From: Leptobrachium leishanense | Taxonomy: Eukaryota; Chordata; Amphibia; Anura; Megophryidae | Assembly: GCA_009667805.1 (NCBI GenBank) | Contig: CM019069.1 | Coordinates: 99,111,204 to 99,175,203, forward strand | Reading direction: 5' to 3' | Length of the DNA stretch: 64,000 nucleotides | Part shown: one piece after another, positions 20,956 to 33,003 of the stretch | Layout: the number at the start of each line of letters is the position of its first letter | How positions within the stretch are numbered: position 1 is the stretch's first letter | Position numbers and translations under genes: made by a program | Notes under the pieces: model-generated | Told to the model about the DNA's origin: nothing | What the model saw: only the letters and a program-made list of their open reading frames with translations | The model's database searches: none

Positions 20956-21153
20956 CACTATATTGCCAAACGTATTCGCTCACCTGCCTTGACTAACATA
21001 TGAATTCCAAATCCATAGGGCTCAATATGACGTCGGTCCACCCTTTGAAGCTATAACAGCTTCAACTCTTGTGGGAAGGCTGTCCACAAGGTTTAGGAGT
21101 GTGTTTATGGGAATTTTTGACCATTTCTTCCAGAAGCGCATTTATGAGGTCAC

Positions 21154-21808
21154 TAGGGCTGAAACGAACAATTATTTTCATAATCGATTAGTTGGCCGAT
21201 TATTTTTTCGATTAATCGACTAATCAGAGAAAGAAAAAACTCAGTACCATTTTTTTCGTTTATTTAAAATAATTTAGTGAACAAAAGGAGTGTTTATAAA
21301 ACAAACTTCAAAATAAAACACACTTTACATTAACACTACAAAACTGTACAATGTTACAGCAGCAGAACAAAAACCAAATATTCTGAAAAAGAGGTAAACT
21401 ATCACAGTTCAAGAAACTTAGCATTGGAATGTAAAAATGTTAGCATATCCACATGCTCAGGGCTGAGGCTGGCTCTCTTTTTGCTAGCAATGTTGCCTGC
21501 AGCGGAGAAGAGGCGTTCTGATGGCGTTGAGGTGCCTGTGATACACAAGTAGCATTACGCTAGTTTTGCCAAGGTTGGGTATTTTTCTTGGTTACCCTTC
21601 CACCAGTTCAAAGGATTTTACTCCTTAGCAAGGGGCCTCTCCACGAAATAATCTTGCACTTCTTTCCTCACTTGGTCATGGATAATATGCTCATGTTGCC
21701 CCTCTTTAGGCTATTCTTCACTGCTGCCTTCAGACTCCAGGAGTCTGAATCATCGATTAGTTAATCATCGATTAGTTGGCGATTAATTGATTAGTTGTTT
21801 CAGCTCTA
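21154..21808. mobile_element. hAT element nested in Tc1-A (TAGGGCTGAAAC ends)
   Basis: Perfect 8-bp duplication GAGGTCAC (21146-21153, 21809-21816). Ends: TAGGGCTGAAACGAAC and, in reverse complement, TAGAGCTGAAACAAC. Both ends carry clustered 'atcgattag' motifs. 655 bp, an internally deleted copy that keeps the 3' part of a transposase gene. Confidence 0.9.
21402..21620 (-). pseudogene. hAT transposase C-terminal dimerisation domain, remnant
   Basis: The minus strand reads TSTPSERLFSAAGNIASKKR, then ASLSPEHVDMLTFLHSNAKF, and ends at a stop near 21404. This is the conserved hATC region of ZBED-type hAT transposases, needed for dimerisation. Just upstream (YPTLAKLA*CYLCITG) an in-frame stop interrupts the fragment. 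It is too short to stand out as an open frame. Confidence 0.85.
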
Positions 21809-22830
21809 GAGGTCACACACTGATGTTGGACGAGAAGGCCTGGCTCTCAGTCTCCGCTCTAATTCATCCCAAAGGTGCTCTATCGGGTTGAGGTCAGGAC
21901 TCTGTGCAGGCCAGTCAAGTTCATCTACACCAGACTCAGTCACCCATGTCTTTATGGACCTTGCTTTGTGCACTGGTGCACAGTCATGTTGGAAGAGGAA
22001 GGGGCCAGCTCCAAACTGATCCCACAAAGTTGGGAGCATGGAATGGTCCAAAATGTCTTGGTATGCTGAAGCATTCAGAGTTCCTTTCACTGGAACTAAG
22101 GGGCCAAGCCCATCTCCTGAAAAACAACCCCACACCATAATCCCCCCTCCAAACCTTACACTTGGCACAATGCAGTCAGACAAGTACCGTTCTCCTGGCA
22201 ACTGTCAAACCCAAACTCGTCCATCAGATTGCCAGATGGAGAAGCGCGATTCGTCACTCCAGAGAACGCGTCTCCACTGCTCTAGAGTCCAGTGGTGGCG
22301 TGCTTTTACACCACTGCATCCAACGCTTTTCATTGCAATTGGTGATGTATGGCTTGGATGCAGCTGCTCGGCCATGGAAACCCATTCCATGAAGCTCTCT
22401 GCGCACTGTTCTTGATCTAATCTGAAGGCCACATGAAGTTTGGAGGTCTGTAGCGATTGACTCTGCAGAAAGTTGGCGACCTCTTCGCACTATGCGCCTC
22501 AGCATCCGCTGACCCCGATCCGTCAGTTTACGTGGTCTACCACTTCACGGCTGAGTTGCTGGCGCTCCCAAACACTTCCATGTTCTTATAATACAGCTGA
22601 CTGTTGACTGGAAACTTCACAACTGGATTTGTTGCACAGGTGGCATCCTATCACAGTTCCACGCTGGAATTCACTGAGCGCCTGAGAGCGACCCATTCTT
22701 TCACAAATGTTTGTAAAAACAGTCTGCATGCCTAGGTGCTTGATTTTATACACATGTGGCCATGGAAGTGATTGGAACACCAGATTCTGATTATTTGGAT
22801 GGGTGAGCGAATACTTTTGGCAATGTAGTG

Positions 22831-23171
22831 TATGTGTGGTGCGGTCTATAAACCTATGTTGTTTGTCCATTAGATTATTGTGTGTCGCAGTATTGCTACT
22901 AATCAATATCTGTAATTACTTTTAAAATTGTCTCTTGCTGATCAGTTTATAACAGATGATCGTACGAAACTTGACGGTGTGAATAAATTTAGATTTGAAT
23001 TGTTTTACCACCACGCAGTCGCATATCATCTTTATTGATTTTATGGTGTCTAAAAATATCTAGATAGCCTCAAAAGAACGTGGGATAAAGAGCTACATAT
23101 TGGTTAAAACGTATATTCATTGATTGGTTATTTAAATAACCAAATTATACCATTGGTATTGGAGGCACTGT
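22831..23171. other. AT-rich spacer
   Basis: No gene or element was recognised between Tc1-A and hAT-B. It is low-GC and non-repetitive in appearance. Confidence 0.5.
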
Positions 23172-23428
23172 CAGTGGCGTCACTAGGGTTGGTGTCACCC
23201 GGTGCGGTAACTTATGGTGTCACCCCCCCCCCCCCCCCCCGAGTTTTACAGATTTTTTTTTTTAACTACTCTTACTCCTAAATCAGTACTCTCATATAAC
23301 ACTGAATGCTCATACACACAGCGCACATTACTGTGAGGTTTATTGCTGTGGAGCTCTCTCATATGCTCACACAACTTTTTGCCAACTGCCAGCAAGTACG
23401 TTGCCTGTTCGAAGGCAGTGAAAGCACA

Positions 23429-24420
23429 CATGGATATATATTGCCCCCAGCAGCTCTGGATATATATTGCCCCCAGCAGCTCACCCATGGATATATATTG
23501 CCCCCACCTCACACATGGATATATTGCGCCTCAGCTCACACATGGATATATTGCCCCAGACCAGCTCACACATGGATATTGCCCCAGCTCTCATGGATAT
23601 ACTGCCCCAGCTCCTCTCATGGATATACTGCCCCAGCTCCTCTCATGGATATACTGCCCCAGCTCCTCTCATGGATATACTGCCCCAGCTCCTCTCATGG
23701 ATATACTGCCCCAGCTCCTCTCATGGATATACTGCCCCAGCTCATCTCATGGATACTGCCCCAGCTCCTCTCATGCATATACTGCCCCAGCTCCTCTCAT
23801 GCATATACTGCCCCAGCTGCTCTCATGCATATACTGCCCCAGCTGCTCTCATGCATATACTGCCCCAGCTGCTCTCATGGATTTACTGCCCCAGCTGCTC
23901 TCATGGATTTTGCCCCAGCTCATGGATTTTGCCCCAGCTCATGGATTTTGCCCCAGCTCATGGATTTTGCCCCAGCTCATGGATTTTGCCCCAGCTCATG
24001 GATATTGCCCCAGCTCATGGATATTGCCCCAGCTCATGGATATACTGCCCCAGCTCATGGATATACTGCCCCAGCTCATGGATATACTGCCCCAGCTCAT
24101 GGATATACTGCCCCAGCACATGGAATGCCCCAGCAGCTCATGTATATGCCCCAGCTCCTCATGGATATGCCCCAGCTCCTCATGGATATGCCCCAGCTCC
24201 TCATGGATATGCCCCAGCACCTCATGGATATGCCCCAGCACCTCATGGATATGCCCCAGCACCTCATGGATATGCCCCAGCACCTCATGGATATGCCCCA
24301 GCACCTCATGGATTTGCCCCAGCACATGGAATGCCCCAGCACCTCATGGAATGCCCCAGCACCTCATGGAATGCCCCAGCACCTCATGGAATGCCCCAGC
24401 ACCTCATGGATAATGGCCCC
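23429..24420. repeat. Minisatellite in hAT-B copy 1
   Basis: About 45 units on the theme 'catggatatactgccccagctcctct'. They are grouped in blocks of one variant: long 'tatattgcccc', 'tatactgcccc' with ctct, 'tttgcccc', 'tatactgcccc' without ctct, 'tatgcccc' with cac or ctc. Blocks of like neighbours show local expansion. The array is the reverse complement of the motif in hAT-A. Confidence 0.93.
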
Positions 24421-24624
24421 AGCTCACCGTCCGCCGCGTGTTCGCTCCCTCTGAGCGTCCGGCGGCGCGCAGCTTGGGCGCTCGCCTGGGGGAGCCACGT
24501 GACCAGCCGCGATTGGCTGGTGACGTGTTTCCTCCAGGCGAGCGCCGAAGCTGCACGCTTCGGACGCTCGCAGGGAGCGAATACGCGGCGGAGGGTGAGA
24601 CACCCGCCCTTAGGGTGACGGTGT

Positions 24625-25162
24625 TGTCACGGTTCCCAGATCCCACCACGCAGTACTTAACACCCCACAGAGCCCAGAAGCTACCAACAGAGTAGCCGTG
24701 AAAGATCTCTAACTGTCTGGTCCTTAGAATTGGCCAGGTAAACTAGCTAGACAGAAAGGGTTAACAACACGGGGAGTAGTCAGCCGAGCCAGAATCAGGA
24801 ATACAAAGTTCAGAATGGTCAAATGGAATAGCCGGGTCGATAGAGCAGTGGCGTAGTACAAGAAAATGGTCTAGGGCAACAGAAGGCAGAATAGTCAGAA
24901 ACAAGCAGAGGTCAATAACGGGTTAATTCAATATAGCAGTCAGGTACAAGGAGCTCAGGTATGGATAACCACGATCTGGCAACTGCTAAGAATACACTGA
25001 GGGTTTTTAAAGACCTTCACCAGGCCACGCCCCCCACTCAAGCCGCGCCTCATGCAACCACCTCCCTGCCTGTCTCCATTTAAACCGGGCATTGGTCAGC
25101 GAGCAGCATCAGACATGCTGCCCTCAAGCACACAGGTAGGGCTGGAAGCTCCCAACGTTACA
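24625..25162. mobile_element. Solo LTR inside hAT-B copy 1
   Basis: 538 bp starting TGTCACGGTT and ending AACGTTACA, with a perfect 5-bp duplication GGTGT (24620-24624, 25163-25167). The other hAT-B copy has the uninterrupted site (ggtgtcaccc at about 38362). No internal retrovirus-like sequence is present, so it is a recombined solo LTR, probably of a Gypsy-type element. Confidence 0.8.
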
Positions 25163-25309
25163 GGTGTCACCCTAAAAGGAGGGTGTCACCTGGTACGGGC
25201 CGCACCCCCCGCCCCCACGTTACGACACCACTGGGCACTGTCAATAATGGTATATATTTATCTATTAAAAGAAAATACACGTCATAATTATAATATAACT
25301 CTGACACTG

Positions 25310-25740
25310 CACAGCCATTAATGTCTAAACCACTGTCAACAAAAGGGAGTACACCCTTGTGAAAATGTCCAAATTGGGCCCAATGTGTCAATATATTGTG
25401 TGGCCACCATTATTATATTATATTATTATATTATATTATATTATATTGTGTGGCCACCATTATTTTCCAGCACTGACTTAACCTTCTTGGGCATAGAGTT
25501 CACCAGAGCTTCACAGGTTGCCACTGGAGTCCTCTTCCACTCCTCCATGACGACATCAGAGCTGGTGGATGTTAGAAACCTTGCACTTCACCTTTCGTTT
25601 GAGGATGCCGCACAGATGCTCAATAGGGTTTAGGTCTGGAGACATGCTTGGCCAGTCCATCACCAGCTGACAGTTGACTGTGGAATATTTAGGACCTAGG
25701 AAATTTCATGACTAGATTTGTTGCACAGGTGGCATCTCCG
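25310..25740 (-). pseudogene. Tc1-like 3' fragments of two families
   Basis: Minus strand, about 25671-25335, codes [15 protein letters not shown], then RKVKCKVSNIHQL, the end of a Tc1 transposase with the DDE Glu. Its terminal repeat lies near 25330 (gtgaaaatgtccaaattggg). From 25672 to 25740 a piece of the Tc1-A family (agctgacagttgactgtgga) abuts it. An ATT/ATA microsatellite and a short duplicated 'tattgtgtggccaccatta' lie at 25390-25470. Confidence 0.7.
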
Positions 25741-26240
25741 AGTATCTCCGCCGGGGCTCCTGCTTGTGGATGACGTGTGGGGCACGTGCCCCACACGTCA
25801 TCCGCAGTGAAGGGGTTAAAGGCTTAAAGCCGACTGTGCCACGACAGTTGGATGCGCGCGCATTTGAAGACGGCGACGTGGCCACGGACACGCCAACGTC
25901 TTACTGTTTTATTGTATAGATATGCGAATTACACTAGGGTAACGTGCGAATTACCCGGTTAAAACAGTGCAGAAAACCAGAGTACCCAGAGGCCTCTGGA
26001 TACTTTGCAGATCACCCGGGTAGAGTCCGAAATTTAATTTCACTTCGGATTTTTCCAAGAAAGCTTTTGTGGTGATTTAGATCTATATAAAATTATTGTG
26101 CAATAGATGCAGTGGCAATATATTGCCCGTGATGAACTAACTACCCGCAAATAGTAGCAATATGAGGTTTGTACTTCTAGGATTCAACCTGTTGGGAGGA
26201 TCTGCATAATATGTGAAAGCGAAAGGAAACAGACGCCGCA
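25741..26240. other. Spacer with palindromic MITE remnants
   Basis: 25768-25815 holds a perfect-looking palindrome (gatgacgtgtggggcacg / cgtgccccacacgtcatc) followed by 'gtgaaggggttaa', the right end of a piggyBac-like MITE. 25930-26030 holds ACCCGGGTAA-type motifs shared with 19405-20070. No gene is seen. Confidence 0.5.
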
Positions 26241-29140
26241 GTTACAGTTACAAGTATTTATAAAGCACCAACAAATTTCTTAGCGCTGTACAATGGGAGA
26301 GACAGAATAACAAATATACATACACGTTACACAAACGGAACAGTAGGAGGGAGGACCCTGCTCGAGAGCTTAAAATCCAAGAGGAGAGGCCCATTAGGGG
26401 AGGGTGAATAGGGTAAGTGAAGTGGCGGGTTGCAGAAGGGCTGAATGGGAAGAGGAGCAGGAAATTACAGTGGGGAAGTCATGGAGTGAGCCGATGGGTT
26501 TTCAGAGACTTCTAGAAGGACTGGAGAGATGGGAAGAGTCTATTGCTGCGGTGAAGGGAGTTCCATAGAAAGGACACAGCTCGGGAGAAGTCTTGAAGGG
26601 GAGAGTTGGGGGTTTGGGTGCGAGGAACTGATAGCATTAGATCATTGGCAGAGCGTAGTGGTCGGGCGGGATATACCTCGCTAATAAGGAAGAAGATGTA
26701 GGCAGGGGCATGGTTATGGAGAAAATTAATAACATCCGTAGCTGAGGTCTCAGAAGTTTAATCATGCCTAGCAATAAGACCTTGGGGGTGCATGGAATCT
26801 GTGTGCCGAAGATTTCCGTTGCCAATGCCGAGAGGTCTATCCATAGCAGGGCTATCCGAGGGCATCGCCACCAGATGGAGCACCAGTATTTTGAATGGAT
26901 TCTAAAGGAAATAGGGAGCCAGTGTAGAGATTCACAGAGGGGCGAGGTGTGAGAGGTGCGGGAGGTAGGGTGTATGAGTCGGGCACAAGTGTTCATTACA
27001 GACTGCAGAGGGATAATCTGGGATCTCTTCAGACCAGAGAGGAGGAGGTTGCAGTAGTCAAGGCGGGAGAGAATAAGAGCTTGGACCACCATTTTAGTAG
27101 AGTCGGGATTTAGAAGGGACGGATGCGTGCAATGTTTTTTTTAGGTGGAAGTAGCTAGTTTTGGTTAGAGACTGAATGTGAGGAGTGAAGTATAGATTTG
27201 AGTCCAAGAGGACCCCGAGGCAACGAGCCGGAGAGGTAGAAGTAATGGTGGCACCATTTACCTGGAGGGAAATGGGCGCACGAATGGAGGTCTTAGAGGA
27301 AAGGAAGATAAGAAGGTCAGTTTTTGAGAGGTTGAGCTTTAGGAAACGGGAAGTCATCCAGTCGGAGACATTTGAGAGGCAGGCTGTTACACGGTCCAAC
27401 ACTGGAGGAGAGAGATCAGGAGAGGAAAGGTAGATTTGGGTGTTGCCAGCATAGAGATGATAATTTAATCTATAGGAAGAGATGAGATTGCCCAGAGAGG
27501 CAGTATAGATTGAGAAGGGAAGGGGACCCAGAACAGAGCTTTGAAGGAACCCCAACTGAAAGAGCAACAGGTGGTGAAGAGGCACCAGCAAAAGGAGACA
27601 CTGAGGGAGCGAAGACAGAAATAGGAAGAGAACCAGGAGAGATTGGCATCACTGAGGCCAAGCTGACGCAGCGTGAGGAGCAAAAGAGGGTGGTCAACAG
27701 CGTCGAATGCAGTGGAAAGGTCAAGAAGAATAAGGAGGGAGAAGTGACCTTTAGTTTTAGCGGCAGCTAAATCATTAGTCACCTTGGTCAGAGCAGTCTC
27801 GGAGTGCTGTAACGAAAACTGGACTGGTGCGTATCAAGTAGAGAGCAGCAAGAAAACCGGTGAGCTGGTTATAGACCAGGCATTCTAGGATTTTGGAGGC
27901 AAAAGGGAGCAGAGAGATGGGACTGTAGTTCGAGAGGGAGGTAGGATCAAGAGATGGCTTTTTTAGAATGGAGGTGATCAGAGCATGTTTAAAAGAAAAG
28001 GGGAAGACTCCAGAGGATAGGAAGAGTTTAAAAGTATGAGTCAAAGCAGGGACAGTGACTGGTAGAACAGACCGAGTAAGGTGTGAGGGGATGGGATCAG
28101 GTGGACAGGAGAACCTCTGAGACATCCTCCACCAAGATTGGAGAGAAGGAAGACATAGGAGAGGGGGCAGGGAGTGAGAGAGTCAGTGGTGTAGAATGGT
28201 TAAAGGAGGAGGGCAGTGACGAAATTTCTAATCCAAGTTTAGTGATCTTATTGGTGAAGTTAGCAAAGCTTACAGCAGTGAGGTCTGTGGAAGGTTGAGT
28301 GGAAGCAGGGTGCATTAACAGAATTAAAGTATTAAACAGACGTCTGGAATCATGGTAAAAGGATGTTTGTTTAGTGAAGAATAAGAGAGACTGTAGGAAC
28401 GAGCATGAATTTGTAGTGGTGGAAGTCAGCTGAAGTGTGAGACTTCCGCCAACCGCGTTCAGCTGCTCTGGAACATCGGCTCAGATAGCGTGTGTATTTT
28501 GTGTGCCACGGATGGCAGTTAGGCCTGCATATAGAATGTATAGTCGCTGGAGTGAGTTTGTCAAGTGATGTGGGGAGGGCAAAGTTGTAGATATCAGTGG
28601 CTTGGTCAGTGCAGTTAGATTTTGCGATCGGAAGAAGTGGATGGATAGAAGTGGAGAGTATCTCAAGATTCAGGGCACTATGGTGCCTTTGGAGGTAGAA
28701 GAGGAGTGGGAGTAGAAGTAGGAGGCTGGGTTGGTGGCAGGAGAAGTTTCCAGTAAAAGGAGGTGGGGATCAGAAAAGGAGAGGAGAGCGGTGTGTTAGA
28801 GATTGTACAGAAGCTGGAAAAAATAAGGTCCAGGGTATTGCCAGCTTGGTGGGTAGGAGAGTTTGACAACTGTGTGAGGCCCAAGGAGGATGTAATAGAG
28901 ACCAGTGAAACGCAACAATCGGATGTGCCAAGCGTGAATGCCTGCCACAATGACATTATCGGTAAGCACCGATCGGGACACACAGTCCTGGAGACAATTC
29001 AGTTGGGTGCTACATGTGCTACGAGCGGCGAATGAGAAGCAACGCTGACCAGCTGCATTCCCAATTGAGACATAAGGATTGAGTACTTAATCTCTTCAGG
29101 GTTGTGGACGAAGTTTTCTTTCTTGCCACTGAAGAAGCCT
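26240..29140 (-). mobile_element. L2-clade LINE, 5'-truncated, degraded
   Basis: Minus strand. The end of the AP-endonuclease lies at about 28980-28700 (LSNSPTHQAGNTLDLIFS). The reverse transcriptase lies at 28125-27094, with [49 protein letters not shown], and a catalytic box decayed to [10 protein letters not shown] (YADD expected). The C-terminal part follows (ILSRLDYCNLLLSGL, LHWLPISFRI). The 3' end near 26250 carries 'agcgctgtacaatggga', typical of vertebrate L2 tails. Many stops; inactive. Confidence 0.85.
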
Positions 29141-29145
29141 TTTAA

Positions 29146-29853
29146 CCCCTTCACATCTGTGTGCTGAGCTCATTTTTAGTGCTTTTGCTCATCACGTTTA
29201 AACGTGATTTCAAGCCACGTTTTATTATATGACCCAGACATATTATACATCGTTCTTTACGGCAGAATCGGCAGATTCAGAATATATCATTTTGATATAA
29301 TATACAGGCAGGACATGACGTATACAGAACAAAAAATGTAATAAAATTTGAATTTTTAATCATCTACAGTGTGTAAAGTTTTTTCGCCACATTTTATCAC
29401 CCGAGCCTTTATGGTTATATTTTCTATGGGGTGCGCTTGCTAAAAAAATAAGAAATGGAACTCGTTACATTTTTGGGGAGGAATTACGTGAATTTTAGCA
29501 AACACACCCCATAGAAAAAATCATTAGTGCAGCATAATTGTTCACATTATAATTGAAATGGGAACAATATTGCTGCATTAATAAAAATAACACACACACA
29601 CCCCAAAAAATATAAAAAAATATATAATTTTTTTATTATTTTTTTCTTTAACTTTGAACATAGTCATGTTTGTCATCATTCGGAAGGCCATGCTCTGGCA
29701 CGATGATGTCTATCGTGCCCGCCTGGGTCCCGGAGGCTGGGCAGACAGAGGATGTCAGCCCGCACTGGGGGGGCTGCCGCGATCGGCCGGAATCCCGGCC
29801 GATCGCCACTGCAAAGGGAGGATGCGCTGAGCGTGTCCTCCGCATGGAAAGGG
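29146..29853. mobile_element. piggyBac-like MITE, copy 1
   Basis: TTAA flanks (29142-29145, 29854-29857) with CCCCTTC at the left end and CCCTTTCC, in reverse complement, at the right. It shares long internal segments with 33787-34996 in opposite orientation (agcataattgttcacattat; cacgtttaaacgtgat; gaggatgcgctgagcg). TTAA plus a CCC start is the piggyBac signature. Confidence 0.72.
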
Positions 29854-29885
29854 TTAACTCAGTCTGACTCTAAACAGTGTGTGCT

Positions 29886-29945
29886 GTACACAGGACGATT
29901 AAGCGACACCAATTAATCGATAATCGATTCGTTGTTTCAGCCCTA
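29886..29945. repeat. hAT end fragment (TAGGGCTGAAAC family)
   Basis: 'ccaattaatcgataatcgattcg' then 'ttgtttcagccctac' is the subterminal and terminal sequence of the hAT family at 21154-21808. The opposite end is not present nearby. Confidence 0.6.
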
Positions 29946-31204
29946 CACGCAACGCGATGAAGTGGATATAGGGTTGCAACGCACTGTCTGCACTAGACCC
30001 AGGATAACGACTACGTTGCCCACAATCTCTGTACCTACTTTCCTTGTAATGTTCTTCACACTGCCACCACAGACCGACTTTTTACCCAAGATGCCTAATG
30101 TCTGAACCAGAGCTGGTCTGAGACTCTGTTCGACTATGCACCCCAAAATAGAAAACAGTCCAAACGACTGACTTCACTCCAACCCACTGTTTAGTAGATT
30201 GACCGGAGCTTAAACAAAGACAAATCTCTAGGATAATCCAGTCCTTCAATTAGCGTGGTTCGAATATCAGGCAGAAGCAGATCTTAATAACTTCTATATT
30301 TATTATGACAGAAAATTATGTCACAAGTGCTGCTTTTTTTTTTTTTTTTAAACAGAAAAAAAATAGCTATAATTAATAATTACACACACAAGCAGAGAAA
30401 TAAAAAATAGATAAACAGCAGATTCAAGTTACTTCCAATACAAGCTAGACAATCAGCCATCTGGGGGGCTCCAGCAGGAGATGACTATATTGCTCAATTG
30501 TTCGAATGACCCCCCAAACAATAAGCAAAGCCGCAATGCCTCGTTTCAGAATATATGCATTTTCCCTGCTCCTCCAAGGCACAGCCCATAGATGGTACAG
30601 CCCGCCCACTACACTAACAAGAATCCCCCTTCCTGTCAATTCGTGGGCATGCCAAGTTCATTCTTATTTAATTTTTTATGCTACCTTGTATTACATAACC
30701 CAAAAGATAATTTCTGGCTGGAACATATGGGCTTCTTTGATATGCAGCTTGACCCACACCAAGGGTGGTCTTTCCTGTAATTCACGTGTCCTGCAGAACA
30801 AAGAGCACTCCGGCACCTAGCTTTGACCAGCAGGAAGGCTTCCTTTTTGCATTTCAAAAAAGGTGTTAACTTGGCATGGTACCTGGCAATCAACAACAGC
30901 CTTTGATCCCCACATCTTCAGTGACTTCAAAGGAGCTGCTGGAGAGAAGACAGGAAGGCTATTCATATTCTAATTACTTCCTGAAACACGTCAGAAAATC
31001 AGGCTTGCCTAGGCAGATGCGTTGTATTTTCAATTTATATAAAATAAATATCACCAGTCCTTTATGGCGATATATACTGTATATAACAGGAGCTCTGGGA
31101 TGCAATTCTTTGAATTTCGGTGATGTGCAAGTGGCTTCTGCAATAATAAACACATATATATATATATTTGTGACATGCAGTACTAACGAAGTCCCAAGAT
31201 TTTG
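29946..31204. other. Unassigned stretch
   Basis: No gene or element was recognised with confidence. A minus-strand frame at 30146-29943 and plus-strand frames near 30500-30820 are short and lack recognisable motifs. Poly-T/A and TATA runs lie at 30335-30365 and 31145-31170. It could contain an old LTR, but no terminal duplication was found. Confidence 0.4.
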
Positions 31205-33003
31205 GTAATAAGATGAGGTAAACCCATCAGGGCCTGGAGATTTGCCCTTGGGAAGTGATTTGATCACCTCTTCTACCGCTTCCCGCGTTATAGGTTGAGC
31301 AAGGGAGCGGCGTTGAGGCGTCGACAGAGAAGGGAGTTGCAATCCATTCAAATACTCACAAATACTGACAAATAGCCGAAGGAGAGGGGCATTGGGTTGT
31401 ACCATCCTCTTTTAAGTTATACAGTCAGGTCCAGAAATATTGGGACATCAACACAATTCTAACATCTTTGGCTCTATACACCACGACAATGGAGTTGGAA
31501 TGAAACAAACACAATGTGCTTTAACTGCAGACTGTCAGCTTTAATTTGAGGGTATGTACATCCAACGCAGGTGAATGGTGTAGGACTTACAGCAGTTTGC
31601 AGATGTGCCTCCCACTTGTTAAGGGACCAAAGGTAATGGGACAGAATAATCATAAATCAAAAACTTTCCCTTCTTAATACTTGGTTGCAAATCCTTTGCA
31701 ATCAATCACAGCCTGAAGTTTGGAACGCATAGACAGACGCTGGGTTTCATCCCTGGTGATGCTCTGCCAGGCCTCTACTGCAACTGTCTTCAGTTCCTGC
31801 TTGTTCTTGGGGCATTTTCCCTTCAGTTTTGTCCTCAGCAAGTGAAATGAATGCTCATTGGGATTCAGGTCAGGTGATTGACTTGGCCATTGCATAACAT
31901 TCCACTTCTGTCCCTTCAAAAACTCTTTGGTTGCTTTTGCAGTGTGCTTTGGGTCATTGTCCATCTGCACTGTGAAGCGCCGTCCAATGAGTTCTTCAGC
32001 ATTTGGCTGAATGTGAGCAGATAATATTGCCCGAAACACTTCAGAATTCATCCTACTGCTTTTGTAAGCAGTCACATCAATAATTACAAGATAACCAGTT
32101 CCATTGGCAGCCATACATGCCCACGCCATGACACTACCACCACCATGCTTCACTGATGAGGTGGTATGCTTCGGATCATGAGCAGTTCCTTTCCTTCTCC
32201 ATACTTTTCTCTTCCCAGCACTCTGGTACAAGTTGATCTTTGTCTCATCTGTCCATAGGATCTTGTTCCAGAACTGTGAAGGCTTTGTTAGGTGTTGTTA
32301 TGCAACCTCTAATCTGGCCTTCCTGTTTTTGGGGCTCACCAATGGTTTACATCTTGTGGTGGACCCTCTGTATTCACTCTGGTGAAGTCTTCTCTTGATT
32401 GTTGACTTTGACACACATACACCTACCTCCCAGAGTGTGTTCTTGATCTAGCCAACTGTTGTGAAGGGTGTTTTCTTCACCAGTGAAAGAATTCTTCAGT
32501 CATCCAACACAGTTGATGTCCGTGGTCTCCCAGGTCTTTTGGTGTTGCTGAGCTCACCGGTGCGTTCCTTCTTTTTGAGAATGTTCCAAACAGTTGTTTT
32601 GGCCACGCCTAATGTTCTTGCTATCTCTCTGATGGGTTTGTTTTGTTTCTTCAGCCTAATGATGGCTTCACTGATAGTGACAGCTCTTTGGATCTCATCT
32701 TGAGAGTTGCCAGCAACAGATTCCAAATGCAAATAGCACACTTGTAATGAACTCTGGGCCTTTTATCTGCACATTGTAATTGGGGTAATGAGTGAATATC
32801 ACACACCTGGCCATGGAACAGCTGAGAAGCCAATTGTCCCATTACCTTTGATCCCTTAACAAGTGGGAGGCACATCTGCAAACTGCTGTAAATCCTACAC
32901 CGTTCACCTGAGTTGGATGTACATACCCTCAAACTAAAGCTGACAGTCTGCAGTTCAAGCACATTGTGTTTGTTTGTTTGTTTCATTCCAACTCCATTGT
33001 GGT

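Larger units (their letters stand above)
20956..22830 (-). mobile_element. Tc1-A: Tc1-like transposon with a nested hAT
   Basis: TA flanks (20954-20955, 22831-22832). Terminal repeats: CACTATATTGCCAAACGTAT and, from the other end, CACTACATTGCCAAAAGTAT. Removing the hAT (21154-21808) leaves about 1.2 kb. The minus-strand transposase pieces include [33 protein letters not shown] and [15 protein letters not shown], which carry the second Asp and the Glu of the DDE triad. WSDESRFSIW carries the first. Several stops and shifts are present. It is the same family as 54218-57314. Confidence 0.88.
23172..25233. mobile_element. hAT-B copy 1: minisatellite-bearing hAT (CAGTGGCGTC ends)
   Basis: Perfect 8-bp duplication GGCACTGT (23164-23171, 25234-25241). 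Ends: CAGTGGCGTCACTAGGG and, in reverse complement, CAGTGGTGTCGTAACG. Order inside: a C-run, a 'cacattactgtgaggttt' module, a long minisatellite (23429-24420), a GC-rich palindrome (24425-24600) and the right subterminal part. A 538-bp solo LTR sits in the right part. It is the same family as 36308-38430. Confidence 0.9.

Noticed and set aside
23306..24618. Three overlapping plus-strand frames of about 360-380 codons
   Set aside because: All three lie in the hAT-B minisatellite and encode the same periodic peptide in different registers.
27185..28298. Plus-strand open frames opposite the L2 LINE
   Set aside because: Antisense shadows of the L2 reverse transcriptase on the minus strand; no independent motif.
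29943..30146. Minus-strand 67-codon frame that looked protein-like (VEQSLRPALVQTLGIL)
   Set aside because: No family was recognised, there is no splice context, and the length is within chance for this window.
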